Assembly: GCA_017522225.1 (NCBI GenBank)
Contig: JAFWZR010000015.1
Coordinates: 1-64,000, forward strand
Direction: 5' to 3'
Length of the DNA stretch: 64,000 nucleotides
DNA from: Clostridia bacterium
Lineage (GTDB): Bacteria > Bacillota > Clostridia > Oscillospirales > Acutalibacteraceae
In this document: positions 1 through 7,954 of the stretch, piece by piece
Position numbering within the stretch: position 1 is the stretch's first letter
Layout: every line of letters starts with the position of its first letter
The notes under the pieces: model-generated
What the model was told of the DNA's origin: nothing
Databases searched by the model: none
Seen by the model: the letters and a program-made list of their open reading frames with translations, nothing else
Made by a program: the position numbers and the translations under genes

Positions 1-149
1 TTTTTTTCATTCTTTTTTCACTTCGTTCAACCCCTCCGCGTGTTCCTCGAAGATCTTGCACTCTTCCTCCTTTTTCTATACCATATGTTGGCTCCGCTTC
101 CCGTTTCTCCCTTTTTATCGTATATATTGTTTGTTGTTTTTACCGGTTA

Positions 150-184
150 GAAGAGACAAACGAGCAAACGTTTCCGCTTGCCCG
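150..184 (-). terminator. Terminator after the M18 aminopeptidase
   Basis: On the minus strand a 10-bp stem (two G-U pairs) closes a GAAA tetraloop and is followed by a T-biased tract. It lies just beyond the stop of the aminopeptidase gene. The rest of positions 1-192 shows no supportable gene. Confidence 0.6.
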
Positions 185-192
185 TTAATTCA

Positions 193-1599
193 TTATGCTC
201 TAAAGAATGCTGATACAGCTTTGTTTGTCATATATACATCAAGCTTTGAAACAACCTCATAAGGTGCGTGCATTGAAAGTACGGGTACACCGACATCGAC
301 AACATCGATATCAAGATTTGCAACGTACTTTGCAACAGTTCCGCCGCCGCCTGCGTCGACTGCACCAAGCTCACCCATCTGCCAGCAGACATCCGCACTG
401 TTGAAGATTCTTACAATCTCGCCCACAAATTCTGCGCTTGCATCGGACGTGCCGCCCTTACCGCCTGAGCCTGTGTACTTCGTTACAACTATACCTTTAT
501 TAATGTATGCTGAGTTTGCACTCTCGAAGGGTGATGCAAATGTCGGGTCATAAGCCGCATTTACGTCAGCTGAAAGGCACTTTGACTTTGAAAGTGCATC
601 TCTGCCCATAAGGCCTTCCATTCTTGCAAGGTCAGCAATGAAATAACGAAGGTATGATGAATTAAGACCTGTGTTTCCGTCTGAGCCTGTTTCTTCCTTG
701 TCGGCAAAGACAGCAACAGCTGTGTGCTCGGGTGCTTCATCAAGGTCAAGAATTGCCATAAGCTCAGGATAAGCACAGACACGGTCGTCGTGACCGTAAC
801 CGCCGATGAGGCTGCGGTCAAAGCCGATATCGTTAACCTTTGTTGCAGGTACCATTTCAAGCTCTGCTGTGAGGAAATCCTCCTCAACGATGCCGTACTT
901 GTCATTGAGCATCTTAAGGATGTTGAGCTTTACAAGCTCGCTGCCTGAGTCCGCCTTGAACGGGATTGAGCCCACAACAACATTGAGCTCCTCACCCTTG
1001 ATGCCCTGACCGAGCTTTCTTTCACTCTGCTCGCGTGCAAGGTGGGGAAGAAGGTCTGTGATAATGAACTGAGGCTCGCCCTCTTTTTCACCGATGTTGA
1101 TATCAATTTCCGTACCGTCTCTGCGTACGATAACACCATGCATTGAAAGAGGCACTGTCGGCCACTGATACTTTCTGATTCCGCCATAGTAGTGAGTCTT
1201 GAGAAGTGCAATTTCGTTTGATTCGTAAAGCGGATTGGGCTTGAGGTCGATTCTCGGAGAGTCGATGTGAGCTGCGGCAATGTGTGCACCCTCACCGATG
1301 CTCTTTTTGCCTATCACTGCAAGGATAACTGCCTTTTTACGGTTAAGGTAATACACCTTGTCGCCTGCGTTGTACTTTGCGAATTTATCGAATTCAACAA
1401 AGCCTCTTTTCTTTGCCTCTTCAACGATGAAGGCTGCAACCTCACGCTCGGTCTTGTTATCGTTGAGGAACTTTTTGTAGCCCTCAGCAAAGTCCATTGC
1501 CTTCTGCATCTCTGCATCGTCAATAACCTTTGCAGCGTGTTTTTTGTCCATTAAAAGTTTTTCCTGAAGAAGCTGAACTTCTGTTTTTTCTTCGCTCAT
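193..1599 (-). CDS. M18 family aminopeptidase
   Basis: A 468-residue cytosolic zinc aminopeptidase that removes N-terminal residues, with acidic residues preferred in parts of the family. The family signatures are visible: AHIDSPR near residue 110 (metal His and Asp), GYGHDDRVCAYPEL, the DKEETGSDGNTG block with the catalytic and metal-binding Glu residues, SGGKGGTSDAS, and a C-terminal SMHAPYE carrying the last metal His. The ATG at 1599 is chosen because AGGAGG stands 7 bases upstream; an upstream in-frame start at 1617 would place that site inside the gene. It is followed by a terminator and appears monocistronic. Confidence 0.93.
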   Translation of the reverse strand: MSEEKTEVQLLQEKLLMDKKHAAKVIDDAEMQKAMDFAEGYKKFLNDNKTEREVAAFIVEEAKKRGFVEFDKFAKYNAGDKVYYLNRKKAVILAVIGKKSIGEGAHIAAAHIDSPRIDLKPNPLYESNEIALLKTHYYGGIRKYQWPTVPLSMHGVIVRRDGTEIDINIGEKEGEPQFIITDLLPHLAREQSERKLGQGIKGEELNVVVGSIPFKADSGSELVKLNILKMLNDKYGIVEEDFLTAELEMVPATKVNDIGFDRSLIGGYGHDDRVCAYPELMAILDLDEAPEHTAVAVFADKEETGSDGNTGLNSSYLRYFIADLARMEGLMGRDALSKSKCLSADVNAAYDPTFASPFESANSAYINKGIVVTKYTGSGGKGGTSDASAEFVGEIVRIFNSADVCWQMGELGAVDAGGGGTVAKYVANLDIDVVDVGVPVLSMHAPYEVVSKLDVYMTNKAVSAFFRA

Positions 1600-1679
1600 T
1601 TCGAGTCCTCCTAACATTTATTGACTAAAAGATATATTATATTGCTTTGAATTGTGACAACTTATGCGACGGTACGGGA

Positions 1680-3269
1680 TTATAATGAATCCAGCTCGTC
1701 AGCAAGATTGTACGGTGCATAATTCCTTACAAGGATGTCTGCTCTTTCTTTATAGTATTGCTCATCCTTCTGCGCTTTTATGCGGAGCATAGCCGCCTCG
1801 TGCGTGATACCGTCACGCTTTAAAATGCGTTCGAGTCTTTCACTCTCAGGAGCTGTGACAACGATCATCTCAGTGCAGTAAAATCTTATGTCGCTGTCAA
1901 AAATCGCTGCAGCATCAATTACAACACCCTTGTGCGAATCGGTAAGATTTTTCCTGATAAAATCAATTGACCATCTCGTAACTGCAGGATGTGTGATTGC
2001 ATTGAGCTTCTGTCTCTCGGTTTCGTTTGCAAAAGCCTTTTTCGCTAGTGCAGCGCGGATAAGCTCACCGTCAGCGTCAAGGATATCCGATCCGAACACT
2101 TCTGCAAGCTCAGTAAGAACAGGCGAGCCCTTACGGACAACCTCGCGTGCGGCAACATCACCGTCAACAATGAGATAACCCTTCCGCTCAAGCTCTTTTG
2201 CAACGGTGCTTTTACCTGCACCTGTCTGACCTGTCAGACCGTAGATTACGGGCGGAGTGAGAATTTTGAATGCCGCGGCACGGAGAAGTCGGTTATAAAC
2301 ACCGAGACCCACGCCCTCGCTTGACGGAGCGCGGACAAAAACCCGCTTTGCACCGAGATCGTCAAATCTGCGAAGCTCTGCAAAAAGCAGATGTGCCTGT
2401 GCCTCAAGGTCATCCACGTCACCGAAGGGTAACGACGGAATTCCGACGGAAGCCTCCTCGCCGTTGAAGCAGAGTGCCATATCGCCCTCTGCCGCCTCGC
2501 TGTCGATAAGGAAGCGGAAGCTTTCGAGACTGCCCTCAACTATATATACTTCAGCACGCGGGGAATAATGCTTATATTTCATGCCCGGCGAAGCAGGGGC
2601 AACACCCTCCGCAAGCTCAGATATAACCGCAGGGTCAACATCAATATGACCGAGAACACTTTCAAGCTGTTCAACTGTTATTCCGCCCGGACGAAGAAGC
2701 CGCGGCGGGTCAGTAGCAAGGGTTATGACTGTTGATTCGATTCCGACATCACATTCGCCGCCGTCAACAACGGCATTTATTTTGCCGTCAAGGTCGTGAA
2801 GCACGTGCTGTGCGGTTGTCGGACTGGGTGAGCCTGAGGAGTTTGCCGACGGTGCGGCAAGCGGTACGCCTGCAAGCTCGATTATTCTTTTTGCAACAGG
2901 ATGTGACGGCATACGCACGGCAACCGTTTCAAGCTTTGGCGCAACCTGACGCGGAACAAGGTCGGATTTCGGAAGAATCATCGTAAGCGGCCCCGGCCAG
3001 AAAGCATCTGCGAGTGCCTTTGCTTTTTCGGGGAAATCCGTTACAAGCGGATATATTTCTTCAATCGACGAGATGTGAACAATCATCGGATTGTCCGTCG
3101 GTCTGCCCTTCGCCTCAAACACACGGGAAACCGCATCACCGTTGTAGGCATTTGCCGCAAGACCGTAAACCGTTTCGGTCGGGATTGCAACAAGTCCGCC
3201 GTCCTTTAATATCTGTGCAGCCTCAAGAAGCTCTGTTTCGTCGCACTTTTCATAAAACTTTGTTTTCAA
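1680..3269 (-). CDS. tsaC/coaE: Fused threonylcarbamoyl-AMP synthase (Sua5/TsaC) and dephospho-CoA kinase (CoaE)
   Basis: A 529-residue two-domain protein. Residues 1-335 form a full-length Sua5: a YrdC fold with PTETVYGLA, KGRPTDNPM, APSANSSG and the GIESTV turn, then the extra Sua5 C-terminal domain. It makes threonylcarbamoyl-AMP for tRNA t6A37. Residues 340-529 are CoaE: P-loop GLTGQTGAGKST at 344-355 and DGDVAAREVV, phosphorylating dephospho-CoA in the last step of CoA synthesis. The reading frame is open through the junction. The start is TTG, with AGGTGA 6 bases upstream. prfA lies 16 bases upstream, so they are probably cotranscribed. Both activities are housekeeping; the fusion is the unusual part. 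Confidence 0.93.
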   Translation of the reverse strand: MKTKFYEKCDETELLEAAQILKDGGLVAIPTETVYGLAANAYNGDAVSRVFEAKGRPTDNPMIVHISSIEEIYPLVTDFPEKAKALADAFWPGPLTMILPKSDLVPRQVAPKLETVAVRMPSHPVAKRIIELAGVPLAAPSANSSGSPSPTTAQHVLHDLDGKINAVVDGGECDVGIESTVITLATDPPRLLRPGGITVEQLESVLGHIDVDPAVISELAEGVAPASPGMKYKHYSPRAEVYIVEGSLESFRFLIDSEAAEGDMALCFNGEEASVGIPSLPFGDVDDLEAQAHLLFAELRRFDDLGAKRVFVRAPSSEGVGLGVYNRLLRAAAFKILTPPVIYGLTGQTGAGKSTVAKELERKGYLIVDGDVAAREVVRKGSPVLTELAEVFGSDILDADGELIRAALAKKAFANETERQKLNAITHPAVTRWSIDFIRKNLTDSHKGVVIDAAAIFDSDIRFYCTEMIVVTAPESERLERILKRDGITHEAAMLRIKAQKDEQYYKERADILVRNYAPYNLADELDSL

Positions 3270-3285
3270 AAAATCACCTCGGGGC

Positions 3286-4353
3286 TTATTCCGATTTCAA
3301 TTTCTCGGCAGTGTCGGCGGTAATGAGGGCATCGATTACCTCGTCAAGGTCGCCGTTGAGAATAGCCTCCAATTTATATAAAGTAAGTCCGATGCGATGG
3401 TCGCTTACACGGCCCTGTGGATAGTTATAGGTTCTGATACGCTCGCTTCGGTCACCTGTGCCGACCTGCGACTTGCGTTCGCCTGCAATTTCTTTTGTCT
3501 GCTTTTCACGCTCAGCCTCAAGGATACGGGAGCGGAGAATCTTCATCGCCTTATCCTTATTCTTGTGCTGGCTTCGTTCGTCCTGACACTCAACAACAGT
3601 TCCTGTCGGCAAGTGCGTGATACGGATGGCAGACTCGGTTTTGTTGATATGCTGACCGCCTGCACCGCTTGAACGGAAGGTGTCTATCTGCAGATCTGCA
3701 GGATTGATTTCAACATCAACATCCTGTGCCTCGGGAAGCACCGCAACCGTAACCGTGGAAGTGTGGATACGTCCCTGCGACTCGGTTTCGGGTACACGCT
3801 GAACGCGGTGAACACCGCTTTCAAACTTAAAGCGTGAGTATGCACCGTCACCGCTTATCATAAAGCTGACTTCCTTGAAGCCGCCAAGCTCTGTCGGATT
3901 AGCACTTAAGATTTCGGGCTTCCATCCGCGTGCCTCGGCATACATCGAGTACATTCTGAAAAGCGAGTTTGCAAACAGAGCCGATTCCTCACCGCCTGCA
4001 CCGCCGCGGATTTCAATAATAACATTGCGGTCATCGTTCGGGTCACGGGGAAGAAGCAGAATTTTGAGCTCCTCACCTATTACCTCGACCTGCTCTTTGG
4101 AATCCTCGAGCTGTTCAAGCGCCATTTCGCGGAAGTCCTTGTCAAGTCCGCCCTCGTCAAGAAGCATCTTTGCCTCTTCAAGGTCGGCTGCAACCTTTTT
4201 ATATTCACGGTATTTTTCAACTATCGGTGTAAGATGCTTCACATCCTGCATCAGCTTACGGTATTTCTCCATATCCGACACAACATCGGGATCGCAAAGC
4301 TGTGCGTTGATGTCCTCAAATTTTTCTTCAACCGATTTTAATTTATCAAGCAT
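3286..4353 (-). CDS. prfA: Peptide chain release factor 1
   Basis: A 355-residue class I release factor that reads UAA and UAG and triggers peptidyl-tRNA hydrolysis. The GGQ motif is in [16 protein letters not shown] (about residue 230), preceded by the coiled N-terminal domain. The PxT-type tripeptide region, [16 protein letters not shown] and the C-terminal [14 protein letters not shown] are present. Length is normal for the family. GGAGG precedes the ATG by 6 bases. Its 3' end is 16 bases from the TsaC-CoaE fusion. The usual methyltransferase partner prmC is not adjacent. Confidence 0.97.
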   Translation of the reverse strand: MLDKLKSVEEKFEDINAQLCDPDVVSDMEKYRKLMQDVKHLTPIVEKYREYKKVAADLEEAKMLLDEGGLDKDFREMALEQLEDSKEQVEVIGEELKILLLPRDPNDDRNVIIEIRGGAGGEESALFANSLFRMYSMYAEARGWKPEILSANPTELGGFKEVSFMISGDGAYSRFKFESGVHRVQRVPETESQGRIHTSTVTVAVLPEAQDVDVEINPADLQIDTFRSSGAGGQHINKTESAIRITHLPTGTVVECQDERSQHKNKDKAMKILRSRILEAEREKQTKEIAGERKSQVGTGDRSERIRTYNYPQGRVSDHRIGLTLYKLEAILNGDLDEVIDALITADTAEKLKSE

Positions 4354-4392
4354 AAAATCCTCCGGGTATTTATGTTTTATATAGGTACAAAG

Positions 4393-5046
4393 TCAGTCTT
4401 GTGCAGAATAAAATTTGACATAGGCAAGATATGAATTTTTATAAACCTCACTGTCTGTATCAAGGTAATCTCTTTCATACGTCTCGGCAGTTAAGTCTTC
4501 GATGTTTGTCAGAACGTAAAAACGATATTGCTTCAAACCATAAATTTCAGTGCTAAACTTAATATCAAATTTTTTCAGGTATTTGAAGGTTCTCTTCTTA
4601 CAATCAACGGTGTTACAACTGCTGACTTTGAGATCCTCGGTCTCACCGTGATCCATATAGAAATGACCGTCACAGGTTAACGTGTATGCTTCACCGTTAA
4701 AAGCAAGCTTTTTGAAATCGAGAGACTCACCTGCTGCTTCTGCGCCAACATTGTGAGCTATGGTTATTTCGCCCGATTTACTATCTTCACAGTTTCCGAC
4801 AAAGGAGTCCCATCGCTCAAGCTCCTTATAACTGCTGTAAGAAGGATATTCTTCATCCGTAAAATAAAATGTTCTGAAAGAAACTGCATTCTTTTCCTCT
4901 ATCTTATCACCGATAGGATCTGATATCGTGACATTATCGTATGGAAAAAGAATCTTGTCGATATTGAAAAAAAGCACGCCCGCCAACAAAACTACAACTG
5001 CAAGTATTGCAAGTAAAATTTTTCGGGTTTTCGTCAGCTTTTTCAT
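4393..5046 (-). CDS. Membrane-anchored protein of unknown function
   Basis: A 217-residue protein not recognised. It begins with a basic stretch (MKKLTKTRK) and one hydrophobic segment at residues 8-25, so it is probably anchored with the rest outside. The remainder is soluble, rich in Asp, Glu, Tyr and Lys, with two Cys residues in SSCNTVDCKK that could form a disulfide. The open frame runs upstream to 5208 but overlaps the DUF951 gene; the ATG at 5046 is chosen for AGAGG 7-8 bases upstream and the resulting membrane-anchor N terminus. It follows the DUF951 gene by 13 bases. Confidence 0.75.
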   Translation of the reverse strand: MKKLTKTRKILLAILAVVVLLAGVLFFNIDKILFPYDNVTISDPIGDKIEEKNAVSFRTFYFTDEEYPSYSSYKELERWDSFVGNCEDSKSGEITIAHNVGAEAAGESLDFKKLAFNGEAYTLTCDGHFYMDHGETEDLKVSSCNTVDCKKRTFKYLKKFDIKFSTEIYGLKQYRFYVLTNIEDLTAETYERDYLDTDSEVYKNSYLAYVKFYSAQD

Positions 5047-5059
5047 TTTTACAACCTCT

Positions 5060-5257
5060 TTACTTCTTGATTTCCTCATCCCCGCGGAGGATTTTTCGGA
5101 TATTCTTTTCCGCTTTGACTCTGGGCACCATAACCTCGTGACCACACTTTTCACACTTGATTTTGAAATCCATTCCCGAGCGCAGCACATCAAAGGTGTT
5201 GCAGCCACACGGGTGATTCTTCTTCATCACAAGTTTGTCGCCGACACGAACATCCAT
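5060..5257 (-). CDS. DUF951 family small zinc-ribbon-like protein
   Basis: A 65-residue protein matching the DUF951 family of Firmicutes: VGD near the N terminus, KKNHPCGCNTFDVLRSG, then KIKCEKCGHEVMVPR. The CxC and CxxC pairs could bind a metal. Function is not known. Two ATG codons are adjacent; the second (5257) sits 6 bases after GGAGGG and is preferred, the first is at 5260. It is the first gene of a short minus-strand pair and is divergent from the S1-domain gene. Confidence 0.85.
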   Translation of the reverse strand: MDVRVGDKLVMKKNHPCGCNTFDVLRSGMDFKIKCEKCGHEVMVPRVKAEKNIRKILRGDEEIKK

Positions 5258-5395
5258 CATTATCCCTCCGATATTAAAAACATTGGTGCTAATAATGTAT
5301 TATAACACAACTCTGACCGAATGTATACATTTTTTGTCATTAACAAACAAAACATTCATATATTTTAAGTAGAAAAATAAAGGTGGTAAAACATT

Positions 5396-6319
5396 ATGCA
5401 AAATTTCAAGCCTGAGGGACAGCTTATCGGTACACCCTCAAACCGTGCAATCCTTTCCTCCCCCAACTCACTTCACGAAGCATCGCTGACAGGTGCCGTT
5501 GTCGAGGCACGCGCCCTGCTGTGTGATAAAAACCACGACCTGCGTGTTGACCTTGGCTGTATGTACGGAATCATTCCTCACGATGAGGGTGCTGTCGGCA
5601 TTGCTGACGGTACGGTGCGCGACATCGCCCTGATATCACGGGTAAACAAGCCCGTTATGTTTCATATCCTGGGCTTCCGCCGTGACCTTAATGACCGCGA
5701 GTATGCAATACTCAGCCGTCGCAGTGTTCAGCAGGACTGTATGGATAATTATATCTCAAAGCTTCGTCCCGGTGATGTGGTCGAGGCAAAGGTAACACAT
5801 ATGGAAAGCTTCGGTGTTTTTCTTGATGTCGGTGCAGGCATAAACGGACTTCTGCCGATCGACAGCATCTCCGTTTCAAGAATCCCCCACCCGTCCGTGC
5901 GTTTCCACATAGGACAGATGATAAAGGTTGTTGTGCGCAGTGTCGATGACCTGGGCAGAATCACCTTCTCCCACAAGGAGCTTCTGGGTACCTGGGAGCA
6001 GAATGCAGGTGAATTCTCACCCGGTGAAACCGTGCCCGGTATTGTTCGCTCGATTGAAAGCTACGGCATTTTCGTTGAACTAACGCCCAACCTTGCAGGT
6101 CTTGCGGAATACTCTGAGGGAATCACCGCAGGCTGTCACGCAGGGGTATATATTAAAAGTATGCTTCCCGAGCGGATGAAAATCAAGTTGATTATCGTCG
6201 ACGCATTCGAGGCGGAATATCCGACCCCGCCGATCAAATACTATACCGAATCCGATCACATCGACCATTGGGTTTATTCACCCGTACAATGCTCAAAAGT
6301 AATTGAAAGTATGTTCTGA
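5396..6319 (+). CDS. S1-domain RNA-binding protein
   Basis: A 307-residue protein with two clear S1 OB-fold repeats: residues 123-196 (GDVVEAKVTHMESFGVFLDV, then GINGLLP and GRITFSHKEL) and 207-270 (GETVPGIVRSIESYGIFVEL). Residues 28-112 look like a third, degenerate repeat. It resembles short S1-like proteins of Clostridia and may act as a ribosomal protein S1 substitute or in RNA decay; it is too short for the classical six-repeat S1. AAAGGTGG stands 9 bases before the ATG. It is divergent from the DUF951 gene, with the shared promoter region at 5258-5395. Confidence 0.85.
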   Translation: MQNFKPEGQLIGTPSNRAILSSPNSLHEASLTGAVVEARALLCDKNHDLRVDLGCMYGIIPHDEGAVGIADGTVRDIALISRVNKPVMFHILGFRRDLNDREYAILSRRSVQQDCMDNYISKLRPGDVVEAKVTHMESFGVFLDVGAGINGLLPIDSISVSRIPHPSVRFHIGQMIKVVVRSVDDLGRITFSHKELLGTWEQNAGEFSPGETVPGIVRSIESYGIFVELTPNLAGLAEYSEGITAGCHAGVYIKSMLPERMKIKLIIVDAFEAEYPTPPIKYYTESDHIDHWVYSPVQCSKVIESMF

Positions 6320-6375
6320 TTTAGCAAAACTGTTGCAAAACAAAAATTTTTCTGCCATTTTTCACAAATACTCCC

Positions 6376-6404
6376 TTGCATTTTATGTTATTTTGCGTTA
6401 TAAT
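6376..6404 (+). promoter_or_regulatory. Sigma-A type promoter for the PHP-domain gene
   Basis: TTGCAT, 17-base spacer, TATAAT, ending 60 bases before the PHP gene start. Confidence 0.7.
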
Positions 6405-6464
6405 AGCATTAGATTACTATCGACTAATTACTACACATTACGGCAAAATTGGGGGATTTTAAAA

Positions 6465-7334
6465 ATGAATGCAGATTTACATTGTCATACCAAATTATCT
6501 GACGGCTCTATGGGTATTGACGACATCATCGTTCTGGCGCAAAAGCGCGGCATTGAAGCACTTGCCATAACCGACCGTGACTGCCTTGCAGGTACTGTAA
6601 GAGCAAAGCTCATCGGTGAAAGACAGGGCATCAAGGTCATTCCGGGCGTTGAGGTCTCATCTTATGACAGTGAAAACAAAACAGAGGTTTCGATCATCGG
6701 CTATCTCTGCGATTCTCCCGACCGTCTTGAAGGTCTGTGCCACCGCAACCTTATTGCGAGAAAGCGTGCAGCACAGTATATGATGATCAAAGCTTCACAG
6801 AAATTCCCTATTTCTGCTGATCTTGTTCTTAAATGCGCTCAGGGTTCAACAAACGTTTACCCTGTACATATAATGTCCGCACTCATCGAAAGCGGAATGA
6901 CAACCGAGCTTTACGGTGAGCTTTACAACCAGCTTTTTGTTGACGGCGGCGAAAACAGCATTCTTGTCCGTCCCAAGCTTCCCGAACCTGAAGAGGTTAT
7001 TGAAGCTATCCATGATGCAGGCGGTATCGCAATTCTTGCCGGTACAGGCCGTTACGAGGGCACAAACGTGCTCGAGAAGCTTATCGCAGCAGGTCTTGAC
7101 GGAATTGAAGCATGGTGTCCCCGTCACGATGAAGAAACTGCACAGAATCTTGCAAAGTTCGCAAAGAAGAACGGCTTACTTGCAATCGGCGGCAGCGACT
7201 TCAAGGGCAGAAACAACAAGTATTGCGTGAGCCTCGGCTCTTACACAACACCCGAAAGCAACTTCAGCGAGTTTTGTAACTACAAGGCAAAGGTTCGCAG
7301 ACAGCAGAAAAAGCTTGCCGCTGAAGCAAAATAA
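6465..7334 (+). CDS. PHP-domain protein with substituted metal ligands
   Basis: A 289-residue member of the PHP superfamily, closest in layout to the single-domain nucleotide or RNA phosphoesterases (YciV/RNase AM type). Retained: LHCH (His6, His8), Glu63 in GVEVSS, His135 in YPVHIM and the PRHDE His221. Altered against the family pattern: ITDRD instead of ITDHD (Arg38), ILAGTG instead of LAHP (Gly193), and GSDFKG instead of GSDFHG (Lys247). The metal centre is therefore probably incomplete, and catalysis is uncertain. The start at 6465 follows GGGGG and fits the promoter at 6376; the upstream frame to 6303 overlaps the S1 gene. Next gene follows by 20 bases. Confidence 0.85.
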   Translation: MNADLHCHTKLSDGSMGIDDIIVLAQKRGIEALAITDRDCLAGTVRAKLIGERQGIKVIPGVEVSSYDSENKTEVSIIGYLCDSPDRLEGLCHRNLIARKRAAQYMMIKASQKFPISADLVLKCAQGSTNVYPVHIMSALIESGMTTELYGELYNQLFVDGGENSILVRPKLPEPEEVIEAIHDAGGIAILAGTGRYEGTNVLEKLIAAGLDGIEAWCPRHDEETAQNLAKFAKKNGLLAIGGSDFKGRNNKYCVSLGSYTTPESNFSEFCNYKAKVRRQQKKLAAEAK

Positions 7335-7354
7335 ATCATCAGGAGAAGAGAAAA

Positions 7355-7900
7355 ATGGCTGACGACAGAGATATCAAAATCTATGTCCAAAAATCGACAA
7401 ATGAAACTACGGAGTTCAGAAGCCTGACCGATGAGATTCAGCTCCACATTTCCAACGGAAACAGAGACAAAGCAATTGCCCTTGGTGAAAAAGCCGCAAA
7501 GGTAAGACCCGAGGACAATGCAGTTGACCTGAGCGGATTCAATATGACATCAGCTGTGCTTTATCAGATCCGCGCTCTTATCACTTTTGTTGCAGATTAC
7601 CGTATGCAGAAAAAAATTGCAAACGAATTTCTTGCAGACACTGCAGTTTCTGCGATTTACGACTACCTTAAGGCAAACGAGAGCGGATATTACAGCAATA
7701 TCTCTGACGGCGGTGCATTCACGTTTTATCTTCTCGCTCTTAACAAGGGCGGAGATGTTGCCGAAAATATCGGTGAGCAATTCTCTAAGCTCTGTAATAT
7801 AAATTGGCCTGAAATTGCTGACCTCGGTAAAAGAATTTTTATTCAGGCATCAGAGTATTTCGACAAAATGATTGACGAAGCCGCTTTTGAAGAGGTTTAA
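7355..7900 (+). CDS. Hypothetical helical protein
   Basis: A 181-residue protein I do not recognise. No signal peptide, membrane segment or known motif is visible. Residues 25-50 look like a TPR-type helical pair (ISNGNRDKAIALGEKAAKVRP), and the rest is predicted to be mainly helical with an acidic C terminus. AGGAGAAG stands 7 bases before the ATG. It follows the PHP gene by 20 bases and ends at a strong terminator, so the two form an operon; a shared role is possible. Confidence 0.7.
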   Translation: MADDRDIKIYVQKSTNETTEFRSLTDEIQLHISNGNRDKAIALGEKAAKVRPEDNAVDLSGFNMTSAVLYQIRALITFVADYRMQKKIANEFLADTAVSAIYDYLKANESGYYSNISDGGAFTFYLLALNKGGDVAENIGEQFSKLCNINWPEIADLGKRIFIQASEYFDKMIDEAAFEEV

Positions 7901-7910
7901 TAAAAAATCA

Positions 7911-7935
7911 ACGCCCCGATTTCGGGGCGTTTTTA
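7911..7935. terminator. Bidirectional terminator
   Basis: Perfect ACGCCCCGA / TCGGGGCGT stem followed by TTTTATTT on plus and preceded by an A-rich run, so it can serve the hypothetical gene on plus and the symporter on minus. Confidence 0.85.
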
Positions 7936-7954
7936 TTTCTACATTTACTTTTTC

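Noticed and set aside
56..262. Short plus-strand open frame at the left edge
   Set aside because: No ribosome site or recognisable product, and it overlaps the minus-strand M18 gene end and its terminator.
4393..5208. Longer 271-residue version of the membrane-anchored protein
   Set aside because: The extra N terminus overlaps the DUF951 gene in another frame, has no ribosome site and hides the natural membrane-anchor start at 5046.
6465..7334. PHP protein as the missing histidinol-phosphate phosphatase
   Set aside because: It is far from the his operon and has lost metal-site histidines required in HisK-type enzymes.
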